Shown here: positions 11,901 through 22,244 of the stretch, piece after piece
Numbering within the stretch: the first letter of the stretch is position 1
Layout: each line of letters begins with the position of its first letter
Made by a program: the position numbers and the translations under genes
The notes under the pieces: model-generated
What the model saw: only the letters and a program-made list of their open reading frames with translations
Databases searched by the model: none
What the model was told of the DNA's origin: nothing
Assembly: GCA_963682175.1 (NCBI GenBank)
Contig: OY821793.1
Location: 24,945,493 to 25,009,492 of the forward strand
Origin: Triglochin maritima
Taxonomy: Eukaryota; Streptophyta; Magnoliopsida; Alismatales; Juncaginaceae
Length of the DNA stretch: 64,000 nt
Reading direction: 5' to 3'

Positions 11901-13681
11901 CTCAGAAAATAAACAGAAACAGACAACAATGCATATGAAATTGTGCTACTCAAACGAAACCACAGCTTGTTGAGTAATTATGCCACTGTGATGCATCAAT
12001 TCCCCTAACGATGTTCTCTGTATTCTCTAATTACAAAAATAAACTAAAACTAGTAGGGAAGTAGGGAAAAAAGAGAACAATTTAATCTCCTTGGGAGCCA
12101 AAACTACGTAAAATGGATAACTATAGCAGACTAGCGGATGAGTCTGAGCAACCTAAAAGTCGGTAACAGCTTACAGAATCCAAAAAACTTTATCTTGTAT
12201 GAATTTCAAGTAACAGATGATGTACTTATCGTAACAAACTAATAAGCAGACTAAGATAATTTAGAGAACAAGAGTAAGGGAGAAAAATTTACGTATCATG
12301 CACGTGATCCCGTGAGGACAGAAGAATCCTGCACAACAAGGCTTGCAATCGAGAGTTCTAGGTGGCGCATTCCTAGAATCTTTAAGATTTACTTTTTGAT
12401 TTTCATCAGCACTGCATGCCCACCCTGGCTCGCACCCAGCAACCCAAGAGGTCAAGTTACAATTCCTATTGGGTCTCAGGAAATTATTATGCCCTCCACT
12501 TCCATATAAACCAGTGAAATAGAACTTTATTTCTGCTGCTGTACATAATCGCCGAGTGAGATCCCCTGTAAACAATAGTTGAAACATCGATGATGAGTTA
12601 TTCAAAACAAGTTTGCTGATTAGCATGAACTGCTATATCAGTACCAATTTTGGAATCAACTCAGCCTTAGGCGCATAAAAATAGAAATTGGTTGACGATT
12701 TGGCAAAAAACATAGGATTTTATAGCACATCAAAGGAGCCAATTATCTTTACTAATCTCAACACAACAAGCAACCCAACTTCATAACACAAGTTAACAAA
12801 TTCAGGTTCCAAGCCTAGAGGTTCAATGTGCAACATCCTAAGGGGACAAACTAACACGCAATTGGTATCACAAAACTATCAAACTTTAACAATGCAAACC
12901 AATTAAGCCAATTTCACAACCCTAAAATGGTTGATTTGGGAGGAAATACTTCTTCATTGTTCCACCCATAATCCCAAGACATTCCACCGGAATAGATATC
13001 ACATTGCCCGAATCACGCATAACAAAAGACATAGGAAACACCCACCCATTATGGTGTATCCCAACTGATCCAAGTACTAGTTGGTTGGTTTAATTCTCAC
13101 CCCATGAGAACTCACGGGGTGGGATGCAGGTCTGCAACTCACCTTAATAACCTATAATGAAAGTCGATACGCGTTCTGCCTATAACACTCGTCTCGTTTT
13201 GCCGGTAATCGTTTTGGGGGACTCATTGAATCAATCCTTCACCATCTTCGTTCTGGTACCTTTTCACTGACCAAAAACAACAGACTCGGGATAAAAACCA
13301 CACCTTTCGTGTTCCTTATGCAATTCGTGAGGAACTTCAGATTCGACGAGAAATTGAACGCCTCATTCCAATCCTTATCCCTGCATTAACCAAACTCAAA
13401 CCCCAATCCAAAAACCAAAAATCCAAAAAAACTCAAATTTCTCGATCCCAAATGTACCGATCCTTAATGCAGTAATCAAGCCGGTCCCCAATCTCACGGC
13501 TGAAGATTCCTGTAAGGTTCTGGAGCTTATCATAAATCGCGCTAGTCACAAAGTCGTCCATTCCGGACTCCTTCTTCGGCTTCTGGCACGCGCCGAGGGG
13601 GATGCCGGCGAGGAGGAGAACGGCGACGGCGACAGCGACGGCGGCCATACTCCCGGCGTCGGAGCGCATGGCATTGCACAT
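2948..13681 (-). CDS. ABCG28: ABCG28-type ABC transporter, 14 exons, complete
   Basis: Exons (plus coordinates, read right to left): 13458-13681, 13304-13380, 12293-12565, 11654-11717, 11428-11571, 10981-11015, 10268-10341, 9028-9884, 8489-8785, 7445-7936, 7061-7209, 6288-6577, 6078-6208, 2948-3104. All phases join and give 1087 residues, close to the roughly 1100 usual for this clade. The N-terminus is hydrophobic ([13 protein letters not shown]) like a signal peptide, followed by a Cys-rich extracellular domain and a membrane segment ([17 protein letters not shown]). The nucleotide-binding domain has Walker A GPSGAGKT (about residue 515), signature ISGGQRKR and Walker [13 protein letters not shown]. 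The ABC2 membrane domain ends in FKKK. The start at 13681 is followed by in-frame Met codons at 13669 and 13645. Arabidopsis ABCG28 is a membrane half-size-type transporter known from pollen tubes; the substrate here is unknown. The last intron holds a solo LTR and intron 10 has a GC donor. Confidence 0.95.
3975..4470. repeat. Interspersed CGGTCGACCG palindromes in the LTR
   Basis: About eleven copies of the perfect 10-bp palindrome CGGTCGACCG or one-base variants (GTCGATCG) are spaced 20-60 bp apart. Some lie in a longer repeat with TTCCTTTGTGGAAG between them (4325-4440). The palindrome makes several frames open on both strands, which explains spurious open frames here. It may be a U3 regulatory or structural repeat of the element. 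Confidence 0.8.
5280..5500. repeat. 34-bp GC-rich tandem repeat in the LTR
   Basis: Six degenerate units begin with TGTGTGGC or TGTGTGGT at 5295, 5329, 5362, 5396, 5431 and 5467, a period of 33-36 bp. Each contains GACCGTG or a variant. Related looser units extend left to about 4880. Confidence 0.75.
7443..7444 (-). other. Non-canonical GC splice donor of ABCG28 intron 10
   Basis: The coding exon ends ...TTTGGCAG at 7445 and the intron begins GCATGT. Joining to the acceptor before 7209 restores the conserved peptide [11 protein letters not shown] in frame. The nearby GT (GTGTTC) gives a frame that hits a stop immediately. GC-AG introns are a known minority class with an AG|GC donor. Confidence 0.85.
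8267..8328. repeat. Perfect 31-bp tandem duplication in ABCG28 intron 9
   Basis: Two adjacent identical 31-bp units start GATTGTGACTAGTTC at 8267 and 8298. It is intronic with no coding effect, and is a useful length-polymorphism site. Confidence 0.9.
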
Positions 13682-13746
13682 GAATTAGGGTTGGGGCAAT
13701 GGGAAGGGGAAGGGTAGGGTTTGGTGGAAGAGAGGGGAAGGGAAAG

Positions 13747-13769
13747 GGTGGTGGTGGTGGTGGTGGTGG
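13747..13769. repeat. (GGT)n microsatellite in the ABCG28 5' leader region
   Basis: About eight GGT units lie some 70 bp upstream of the ABCG28 start codon, within a GGA-rich leader (pyrimidine-rich on the coding strand). Confidence 0.9.
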
Positions 13770-13939
13770 AGGGGAGAGAGGGACGCCGGGAATGGCGCGA
13801 ATATGGTTTTGGTTGTTCTCGGCTTCTCGCTGGGCGTTTTGCGTGAACACCCTCAATGAATTTGGTTTTTGTGTTTATCTTTTTGTTTTTACTTTTTTTG
13901 ATCATTCAAATTTTCTTACCAATAATTACATGCCTGGAT

Positions 13940-15180
13940 AATTTACTGCGACGTTGACGTTGGTTAAGCACATCAAAATAAAGAATTACTACATTTGCTG
14001 CGATCATACGTTTTGCTTGAAGTGGTTGATCGTTTGGTGGACGTAGTTCATTATGTTTGTTGCCGAATGCTGATAAACAATCTTTTTTTTATAATTGATT
14101 AAATCTTTTTTTTTATTTGATAAACAAACTTTCAAATGAATGTCTTGTTATTGTCACCATGCAACGTAACATATCCTATTTCGATATGGACACCAGTGAT
14201 CAGGATATGGCTAAAATAACGCCCTATCTTAGCATACGAGAAAGAATATATTAATAAGGGCCTAGATGCAAAATACTCTTTCAAATTTGTCCAAGGAACG
14301 AGAACAACCGAACAAGGTGTTTCCCCCTCTAAATAATTCTCTGTTTCCAGGAAGGAGACAAATAAAATCCAGCAGTTCTATATAATCACATTTTCAAGCA
14401 TTTTAGTTAATTAATAGACAGTAAATATGAGGATTTAAAATGTCCCGGGAAGCCAACGATATAATCATTTACAACCTGTCACCATTAGAATTGATAATTT
14501 ATCTATAGAATGACCAATGCATTATTCATAAGATTGTTGAGCTATTACATATTGTAACGACTCAAAATTTATCTCTAGAATTACCAATGTGTATATTATT
14601 AAAAGAAGAAAACGTATTTATGTCATCCTCGATTCCTCCCCAAAAAAAGTAGGTAAATTACATATACCTCCCTCAAAATCCCCGTATAACACTTAACATT
14701 TCTTTAACTTTGAAACGTTATAACTACTCTCGAAACTCATAATACTTTGCCCCCCTTTTCTTTGATAGTACATTGATTTTCGTCATATTTACCTTTATTT
14801 CTCGAAATTTTCTTGTTGTTTTCCTCAAATACTCCTAATCTTAACTTTTCAACAAAACAAGATCGAAGTTGCGTCAGATTATGTTCAATTTTTTTATCAA
14901 ATGTGACACAAATTTGTCAATCAATACTAATTTGTTAACAAAACACATGTTATACCCATTTGTCAAAGGCGACAGTATTGTCAGCTACTATATGATATAG
15001 GCTTAAAAACCCGCAACATCCAAGTTTGGGGCCTTACCCCCATCCTATAGTAAAGGTGGTTGGTTATGCAAAAAATTCAATTCTAATTGAGATTATTAGA
15101 TATCTAATGGTTGAACCACAAATATCCCATAAATATAAATCATTTTCTTCATCTCTCAATTCAAAATTCAAACCAATTCC
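13940..15180. other. AT-rich intergenic DNA
   Basis: This is the left part of the divergent intergenic region between ABCG28 (minus) and the kinase (plus). Two similar 30-bp stretches (near 14487 and 14562, both with ATTTATCT-TAGAAT-ACCAATG) suggest an old repeat. No gene was recognised. The ABCG28 promoter presumably lies at 13700-14100, but no clear TATA box was chosen. Confidence 0.4.
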
Positions 15181-15420
15181 CTTCCCTACTCCTCTGACGT
15201 CCTCACCTGGCCTCCTCCTCTGACATCCTCCCACCTTTCTCCTCCGGCCTCCCCCTCCTCCTTGTTGGCATCATCTGATCTCCTCCAACTTTCATCCTCC
15301 TCCGCGTCCTTCGACATCCTCCTCATTCGGTGTTCTCCAACTTTTTATCCTCCTCTGGCCTCCTTCTCTTCCACCGTTATCCGTCCTCCGACCTCCTCCC
15401 TTTACTCTGAATATGTTTGG
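15180..15420. repeat. CT-rich low-complexity tract
   Basis: Repeated CCTCCTCC-type and TCCGGCCTCC-type words make up about 240 bp. Open frames across it are by-products of the biased composition. Confidence 0.75.
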
Positions 15421-16000
15421 TATTTGTAGGCGGTACATATCTATGTCTGCTTCTTTGGTGTTATTTGTGGTTGGACATCCGTGGTTGTTTCAGTCTTTGA
15501 GTTAGGATTTTTTTAAATCGTTGCTGGTTGGATGTGGTGTTTATGTTATTATAGTTGCTTTTTAAAGCCTGTTCATGTTGGTTGTGTGTTGCATAATCGA
15601 GTTTAGGTTTATTGTGGTTGTTGTTCGTTGGATATATCTGTCATTTTGGCCGATGTTCGTTGAATATATGTCTTTTAGGTTTATGTGATGTTTTTGGTAA
15701 TTTTAGATTTAACATTTTTTTGAGTGGTGTGGTGTGGTTTAGAAGATCCTTTTTATGAGATTGACATGTTTTGTTGGTTGTTTGTCGGTCGTATGTTTTC
15801 TTGAACATGGATATCCTAGAAAATATGGGTTTGCTTGTTAGTTCCATAAACTATCTGCAGACATGTCTACGTTTTAACATAAATATTTCTGTAAGAATAT
15901 GTATTTTTAAGGAAATTTTTCATGTGGGAGTTTTATTTGATTCAATTTATTCAATCTATCTTTCTATTTGTGTTTGCTATGAGAACTCATACATATCTAC

Positions 16001-16530
16001 ATCCTAAAACCCAAAAACCCTAAACCATAACACTAACACCCTAAATCCTAACACACTAAACCATAAATTCCTAAATACAAAAACCTTAAAATCCTAAACC
16101 CTAAGTTTGAACCAAGAGATATCAAGAGATATCTAAACCAATGTCCCTAAAACCTTAACTGTTATCACCCTAAATTATAAGTTTGGACCCAAACTTTTCT
16201 AAACTCTAAAACCTAAATCATAACTCTAACATCCTAAACTGTAAAACCCAAAACCCTAAATATGAACCTAGACATATCTAAACTTTAAACTCTAACTGTA
16301 AACCGTAAACCTTAAATCTAAAGTCAGACATATCTAAACCTTAAAAACCTAAACTATAAACTTTGAACCTCAATATATGTTGGACATATCTCATTCTTGA
16401 GTGTCCAATATGTATGTTATTGTGGGCACTGAAAAGGCACACAATGATATATTTGGTGTTAGAAACACAAAACCTTAAACCCCTAAAATTCTAAACACTA
16501 AATCTTAAAACCTTAAATCCTAAATCTTTA
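16001..16530. repeat. Degenerate telomere-like (CCCTAAA) tract
   Basis: Dozens of words such as AACCCTAAA, CACCCTAAA, ATCCTAAAC and ACCTTAAA are related to the plant telomere unit CCCTAAA. They are heavily degenerate and interspersed with GACATATCTAAAC repeats. It resembles an old interstitial telomeric-type repeat, not a telomere. Confidence 0.7.
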
Positions 16531-16550
16531 GGAATAAGGAAACCAAAAGT

Positions 16551-16985
16551 GTTTTGGTGATTTATACTGTAACCCAAATATAAAGATGACCCAACCTAAA
16601 ATCACAAATGTTGTTATTGGTTCATAGCTCAATTAACATATGTGACCCAATATAAAATCAAAATTTTAGAAACAAAAATAAGTTTGGTCATTCATAGTAC
16701 TGCAACCCAAATATAAGGGTGACCTTACCAAAAATCCTATAAGTCATCGTAGGTTTTGTAGCCCCAATAACACAAGTGGCCAAATATAAAATCACAACTC
16801 TAGTCAAAGAAAAAGATGTGGTTATTCTACAGTAACTCAAATATAAGAATGACCTTACCTAAATCGTAAACTTTGTCGTTAGTTTTGTAGGCCAAATAAC
16901 ATAGGTGGCTCGATATAAAATTATAACTTTAGAAATAGAAAAAGTTGGGATCATCTATATTGTAAACCAAATGTAATGGTGATTA
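16551..16985. repeat. About 131-bp degenerate tandem repeat, 3.3 copies
   Basis: The phrase (T)GTAACCCAAATATAA-G-TGACC recurs at about 16571, 16704, 16834 and 16965, giving a period of 130-133 bp. Each unit also contains a weaker AACA-A-GTG-CC-AATATAAAAT segment. It directly follows the telomere-like tract. Confidence 0.8.
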
Positions 16986-17034
16986 TATGTTAGTATCTTA
17001 AATCGTAAACCCTAAAAGTTAAACCTTGGCATTG

Positions 17035-17430
17035 TTAACCATATACCCTATATATTAGTCCATTTATAATGTAGTCTCTAGCCAATTCAAATGTTTCAAC
17101 AGTTATTCCACTCGTTGGGGTATCTGGGTTGGGTATTTCTGATATTTTGGACATATCTACATATTTGGCTGATATATCTGCAATAATATGTGGTTGTTGC
17201 GACATGTGTCCATTTGGTTGACTGGATATATCCAAGTATTCCTTGTCTGACTCAACCACAATTTCATAGATTTCTTCATCATCTTCGGATATCCACTCAT
17301 GCAGTCTACATTTTGTCCTAATAAAATATTCTGGTGGGAGTCTTAACATCTGAAAAAAGAATGTCATTTTGATTGTTTCGTGCATTAAAGAAGTGAGAGA
17401 AAAGAAAAACGAGTACTTGTCTAACAACAT
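17035..17430 (-). CDS. Uncharacterised open frame, 131 codons
   Basis: The frame opens at ATA/TTG-rich sequence near 17430 and ends at a stop at 17035. The central part is acidic and polar (WISEDDEEIYEIVVESDKEY), then Ser/Pro/Thr-rich, with ELARDYIINGLIYRVYG at the end. No known domain was recognised. It sits in AT-rich, repeat-flanked DNA, so a transposon-derived exon or chance frame is quite possible. Confidence 0.2.
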   Translation of the reverse strand: MLLDKYSFFFSLTSLMHETIKMTFFFQMLRLPPEYFIRTKCRLHEWISEDDEEIYEIVVESDKEYLDISSQPNGHMSQQPHIIADISAKYVDMSKISEIPNPDTPTSGITVETFELARDYIINGLIYRVYG

Positions 17431-17599
17431 AGTGGAGTGGAGTGATTAACATTTTCTTTCCTTTAACAATCTTTAAAAAAACAATATCCCGACATCCAAA
17501 AACATGTTTGAGCAAGGGTTTAAATGCAAAAAAAAAACATTTATTTGTTTTTTACTTTTTTTTGTCCAACCCACCGGCCACCACCAGTGATTCAGTGAA

Positions 17600-18976
17600 C
17601 AGTGCTGCAGTTCCGTCTCTCTCTGTCCTTGGTAGGTCCCACATCTCTCTCTCTCTTCCCAATTATGTGTTCTCTTCCGATTCCATCGTTTGGTCCATTC
17701 GACGACTCGAAGGTGCCAGTTTTTGACCCGCCGGTGGCGTCTGGACGAGCACGACACGAAGCCGCGCCCCATTGGTCGCGTATCGGAGGTCCCTATCGTA
17801 AGGATCTCGCCATCTTCTTAAGCTGCTTTTGGGTTGGAAGAGGTTAAACAGATTGGATTTTGCTTTCTGGGTCTGGTTTGGGTGGTGGTTCGGCGAAGTT
17901 GGGATTTGGGGTCGGGGATTCGAAGGTAGGAATCGTAAGGGTTTCGACCTTTTGAGCTGATTTTGATATGTGGGTCTGATTTGGGTCAGGTTTTACTGGG
18001 AAAGGTCGGAGATTTGAGGGTCGAAATCATACGGATTTTAACTTTTTAAGCTGATTTTGGGCTGGGAAAGTGAAGTGGAGGGTTGGGAGAGGGAAATGTT
18101 TGGATTTTGCTATGTGGGTCTGATTTGGATGGGTCGGTGGAGTTGGGATTTGAGAAAAGGTTCTGTTTTTCTTCTTTTTACCCCCTTTCTGGAGTGATTT
18201 TGGAAGCAGCAGTGAGTTTGGGAGATGTTTGTGTTTTTTTATTTATAATTATGTTTCTGAAAAGTTTCGATTTCGTATCGTGGGTCTGATTTGGATAGGG
18301 GAGGTTGGGGTTTAGTTGAAGAGGTGTGGTCGTGTGGATTTATTGTAATTTTGCTGTTTTGGAAGCACAGATTCAGTTGGTTTTGTTTCAGTGTCATTTG
18401 GGCGATATTTTAGGAGCTTGGGGTTCTGAAGAGAAGCGAGATTTTTGCAGATTTTTTTGATGTTTTCCTAGTAGTGGTGGATTAGGTAGGTTATGTTTAA
18501 TGTCTGGAAATTTTTGGGTTTGCCTTGTTGGTGTAACTTGGACTTGTTGGGGAAATCAGAATATAGGAGAAAGATAGGATTTCAAAGAGTTGGATCTAAT
18601 AAGGCTTGTCGATTTCTTTGTGAGATATATGCATTTCTCCTAGAAGGCCGATTGGTATTGGCTCTACCAAGCTGGGCCAGTGGAGTTGGAAATTTAAGAT
18701 AAGATATCATTTTCAAGTATCGACCTTACTGAATGAAAGTTTCCAAATATATCAAAAAAGAAGAACAAAGCTTTCTTATTTTTTAGTAGAGTTTATTTGT
18801 CTTTAGCTACATAGGTCTACTGTTTTTTCTTTACCTTGCTTCCAATTTGTTCATTCGGTATATACTAGAAACCATTACCGTTTTACCTATCTTGTGGATA
18901 TTATTATATTAACTTAGGATTTTTCAACTTGGAATGCAGTGCTTGTGAAGGTTGGAGTTAGCTATTGAGGGAAGGT
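17600..18976 (+). promoter_or_regulatory. Kinase gene 5' leader with probable leader intron
   Basis: A CT-rich start-like segment (17610-17690, repeated TCTCTC) is followed by about 1.2 kb of TG-rich, non-coding DNA with four loosely repeated GATTTTG...GTGGGTCTGATTTGG words (about 17860, 17970, 18105, 18278). A consensus acceptor TTGGAATGCAG at about 18940 precedes the start codon at 18977. This suggests a transcription start near 17.6 kb and a leader intron. The exact donor was not fixed. Confidence 0.5.
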
Positions 18977-21900
18977 ATGAAGTGGTTGCATTTTCTAAAT
19001 GGTGCGGAAAGAGTCCGTGCTAGTTCACTCCAGACAAGTAGCAATACGTCAACATATTACGGTATGGGAGGTCTAGGATCAGGTTATAATTCAAAGAACA
19101 TGTCTGAGACAAGTGGCAGCTCCTTGGAAAGGTCGCCATATCCAAGTTTTTCTCAATTGCCAAACAACCTCAGGCTTTTCACCTTTCCAGAACTGAAAAG
19201 TGCTACAAGGAATTTCAGTAAGTCTACGATGATTGGTGAAGGTGGTTTTGGGTCCGTGTACAGGGGCACCATCAAGAGTTTTGATGATCCTCCAACGAAA
19301 ATAGATATCGCTGTGAAGCAATTGAACCCCCAAGGACTGCAGGTAGTAGGGGATCTAGTCCCTTTTTTCTTGTTTTTTAGTTTTCCATATTCAGCAAGTA
19401 ATGTGCTAGACCTTTTTCTTCTTCTTCTCCTCACAGTCCTTTTGAACATTGACATAGCATATAAGAGCATTTTTGTGGTTTAAACTTTTTCACTACATTT
19501 TTTAAATGCCTTAATTCTCTGCTACTTTCCTAACGTGTAATATTGTACATTAAGCAGTCAACTTTATCCTCACTATAACCTTTCTTTCCAGGGACACAAG
19601 GAATGGTTGGCAGAGTTGAATGTTTTAGGAGTGGCTGATCATCCTAATCTAGTCAAACTAATTGGCTACTGTGCCGAAGATGATGAAAGAGGAATACAAC
19701 GATTGTTGGTGTACGAATATATGCCTAATCACAGTGTTGAGGACCACCTCTTTGCTAGATTTTCCTTAACTCTTTCATGGCCCATGAGGTTAAGGATAGC
19801 CCTTGACACTGCTCGTGGTTTAACCTACCTACACGAGGGCATGGACTTTCAGGTTATCCTCTGTTATATTTACTCCACTAATCTCATATATCAGCTTATT
19901 AGGATCATGTCTGAAGAATTTTCTATGAATTTTAATTGGTTTTCGATGTGTGGGTTTGCTTGAGCAGATCATTTTTCGAGATCTTAAGACTTCAAACATT
20001 CTCCTCGACAAGGAATGGAATGCAAAGTTGTCTGATTTTGGGTTGGCTAGACATGGGCCAACTGAAGGCAGTCATGTTTCAACAACCGTAAGTTCAAGTT
20101 AGACCCTTCCATAGTTCCATTGATGACTTTTTTTAGCCTCTTCGAGTATAAACATGTTGTGTCTTTATATCGATTAGTACATAAATATGCTGCAAATTCT
20201 ATGTTCCTTTCCCGTTCATTCTTTTTGTTGGTTCAATTTTGACATCTGCAAAGGAATTGTGATTTTGTATCTTATTTTTTCATATACAGTGGGTTAGCAA
20301 TTTTGTAGTTAACGTGTAATAGAAGTTCAAAGTTGTCATTAGAGAAAATTGAATTAAATTTCAATTGATGGTAATAATGACACTATCTGCTAATCAGTAA
20401 AATAGAGTGGAAAAACCTTGAAGCTTCTTGCTTTCATAGGAATGCTTTTTATAAGGTTATAGTTGATAACATGTTTGGCTGAACCTGAAAGTCATGTACA
20501 AGTTCCGCATCTGTTTTATGATCATGTCCACCAAAACGGATCTGCAAGTTGCAGACTAGTTTTTTATGTATGTCTGCTTTATATAGTCATGCTACAGCAG
20601 ACTAACTTTCTCAAAGCTACTTTCTCGATATGATTTTATGAAATGAAAAATATTTTTCTCAGAATCTGTGTGACAGCAAGTAAAACCTATCTTAGATTGA
20701 AGTATACTGCATTACTGCCTCACTTGAAGTACATAACAACATAATTTTGTGGCAACTTCTAGGATAATGATCACAATAAGAGATGGAAAGTGAACATATT
20801 CAATTAATTTTGAATCCATGCTTATGGTCAGGGCATAATAAATCTTGATTGCATACCAATATTTGAATTTTTTATCATCGGCATCATGGACTATTTTAAC
20901 TTTAAATGTTATGCAGTGTAACCCGCCAAACGATTTGCAAGACTTGCTGGCTTGGTATTCATTCGTGTGCAGATGAATATCTACCACTTGAACAAATTTT
21001 TGCCCAACCTTTTGTTGTGATTGGGTCTCTGTTATTTTATATGCTTACGAGTTTCTGTGAAGAACCATTATTTTCTTGGTAAAAACAATTCATATTGTTC
21101 CTCTTTATTTAGTTTCCCTATGTGCGTGCATCATGTCATTGGAATAACTTAAACTGCAGAGTTGGCATGATCTTTTGTCATTTGGATTCCAATGAGCTCA
21201 TTATTTTTCAGTGTTAAATTGTTTTAATGTGCGGCCACATATGCGACCCCTGCACAGTCACACCCAACAGGGTGCGACTTCTGCGGCCGCACAGAGCATG
21301 GTGACGGGGGTGGGGGGGTGGGGTGTGGATGAGAGAGTAGCTTTGCAACAACAAAAAAAGAGGCGAGGGAAAGATGAGGTTGAAGAAGGAAGATGAGGAA
21401 GGAGGAAAGTGATGTGGGGTACAGTTGTTTCCCATTTTTTATGATTTTTTTTCGATTTTATTTTTATTTTATTGATATTTTTCAAAAATATATATATAGT
21501 TGTGCGGCCGCTTACAAGACCATGGGGCATCCAGCTGCACAGGGTCACATATGTGACTTTAAAACATTAAAATAAGTTTATTGATCCTTTAATCATATAA
21601 TCATGTAGCTGAATTCTCAAGGGTTACATTCATCACTCTCTGAAACTTTTTTTGTACATTCGGAACAGGTTGTGGGAACTATTGGCTATGCTGCTCCAGA
21701 ATACATTCGAACAGGCCAGCTCACAGCTAAAAGTGACATCTGGAGTTATGGAGTTGTCCTCTATGAGTTGCTGACGGGTCGTCCTCCATTAGATCGGAAC
21801 CGTCCAAAGGATGAACAGAAGTTGTTGGAGTGGGTCAAACCTTACTTATCTGATACAAGACGATTCCGCTTGATAATGGACAGACGTCTTGAGGGCCAAT

Positions 21901-22244
21901 ACTCTTTGAAAGCTGCACGACGACTTAGTGCAGTTGCAAACAGGTGTCTCGTTCTACATCCCAAGTCAAGACCAAAAATGAGCGAGGTGCTGGAAATGGT
22001 AACGAAAATAGTTGAAAATACTGAAATGGGACCTCCAGAACCTCCAGTTCTAACTTATTCGCAAAAGGAGGGCTCAGTAGAAACAAAGAAAACAAAGATG
22101 GACTCAAATAGTAAAGAGGGTCCTTCAAAGGACCGGGAGAAGAAAATGGTTAGCTTGAAAAGGCGAATTTGTAAGCTGAAGACAAGAAAAGGTTGGTGGT
22201 GTACATGGTGTATACAGAAACCGATGGTATCGAACGGGAGCTAG
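18977..22244 (+). CDS. Receptor-like cytoplasmic kinase, RLCK-VII (PBL19/PCRK clade)
   Basis: Four exons, 18977-19342, 19592-19852, 19968-20087 and 21669-22244, all phase 0, give 440 residues. The start MKWLHF matches the MKCF-type start of this clade. The kinase core is complete: Gly-rich loop [11 protein letters not shown] (residues 87-97), catalytic Lys114 in [17 protein letters not shown] with Asp214, DFG at 232-234 and APE ending at 260. The clade signature [18 protein letters not shown] is present. The C-terminal tail is Lys-rich and Ser-rich. Family members are Ser/Thr kinases acting just below plasma-membrane pattern-recognition receptors in immune signalling; that role here is inference. 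Intron 3 (1581 bp) contains a MITE. The nearest paralogue within the clade cannot be decided by eye. Confidence 0.93.
21229..21557. mobile_element. MITE with about 60-bp imperfect terminal inverted repeats
   Basis: The left end GTGCGGCCACATATGCGACC and the reverse complement of the right end, GTCACATATGTGACCCTG, pair. An inner pair GCGGCCGCACA (21282) and TGTGCGGCCGC (21501) continues the inverted repeat. Length is about 329 bp with no coding capacity. Flanks are TTTTAAT and TTTAAAA, so no clean target duplication is assigned. It lies in intron 3 of the kinase gene. Confidence 0.7.

Noticed and set aside
13542..13905. Pro- and Arg-rich frames upstream of ABCG28
   Set aside because: These are shadow frames of the GGT/GGA-rich leader and of exon 1 in other frames.
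16001..16530. True telomere
   Set aside because: The units are too degenerate, and genes continue on both sides.
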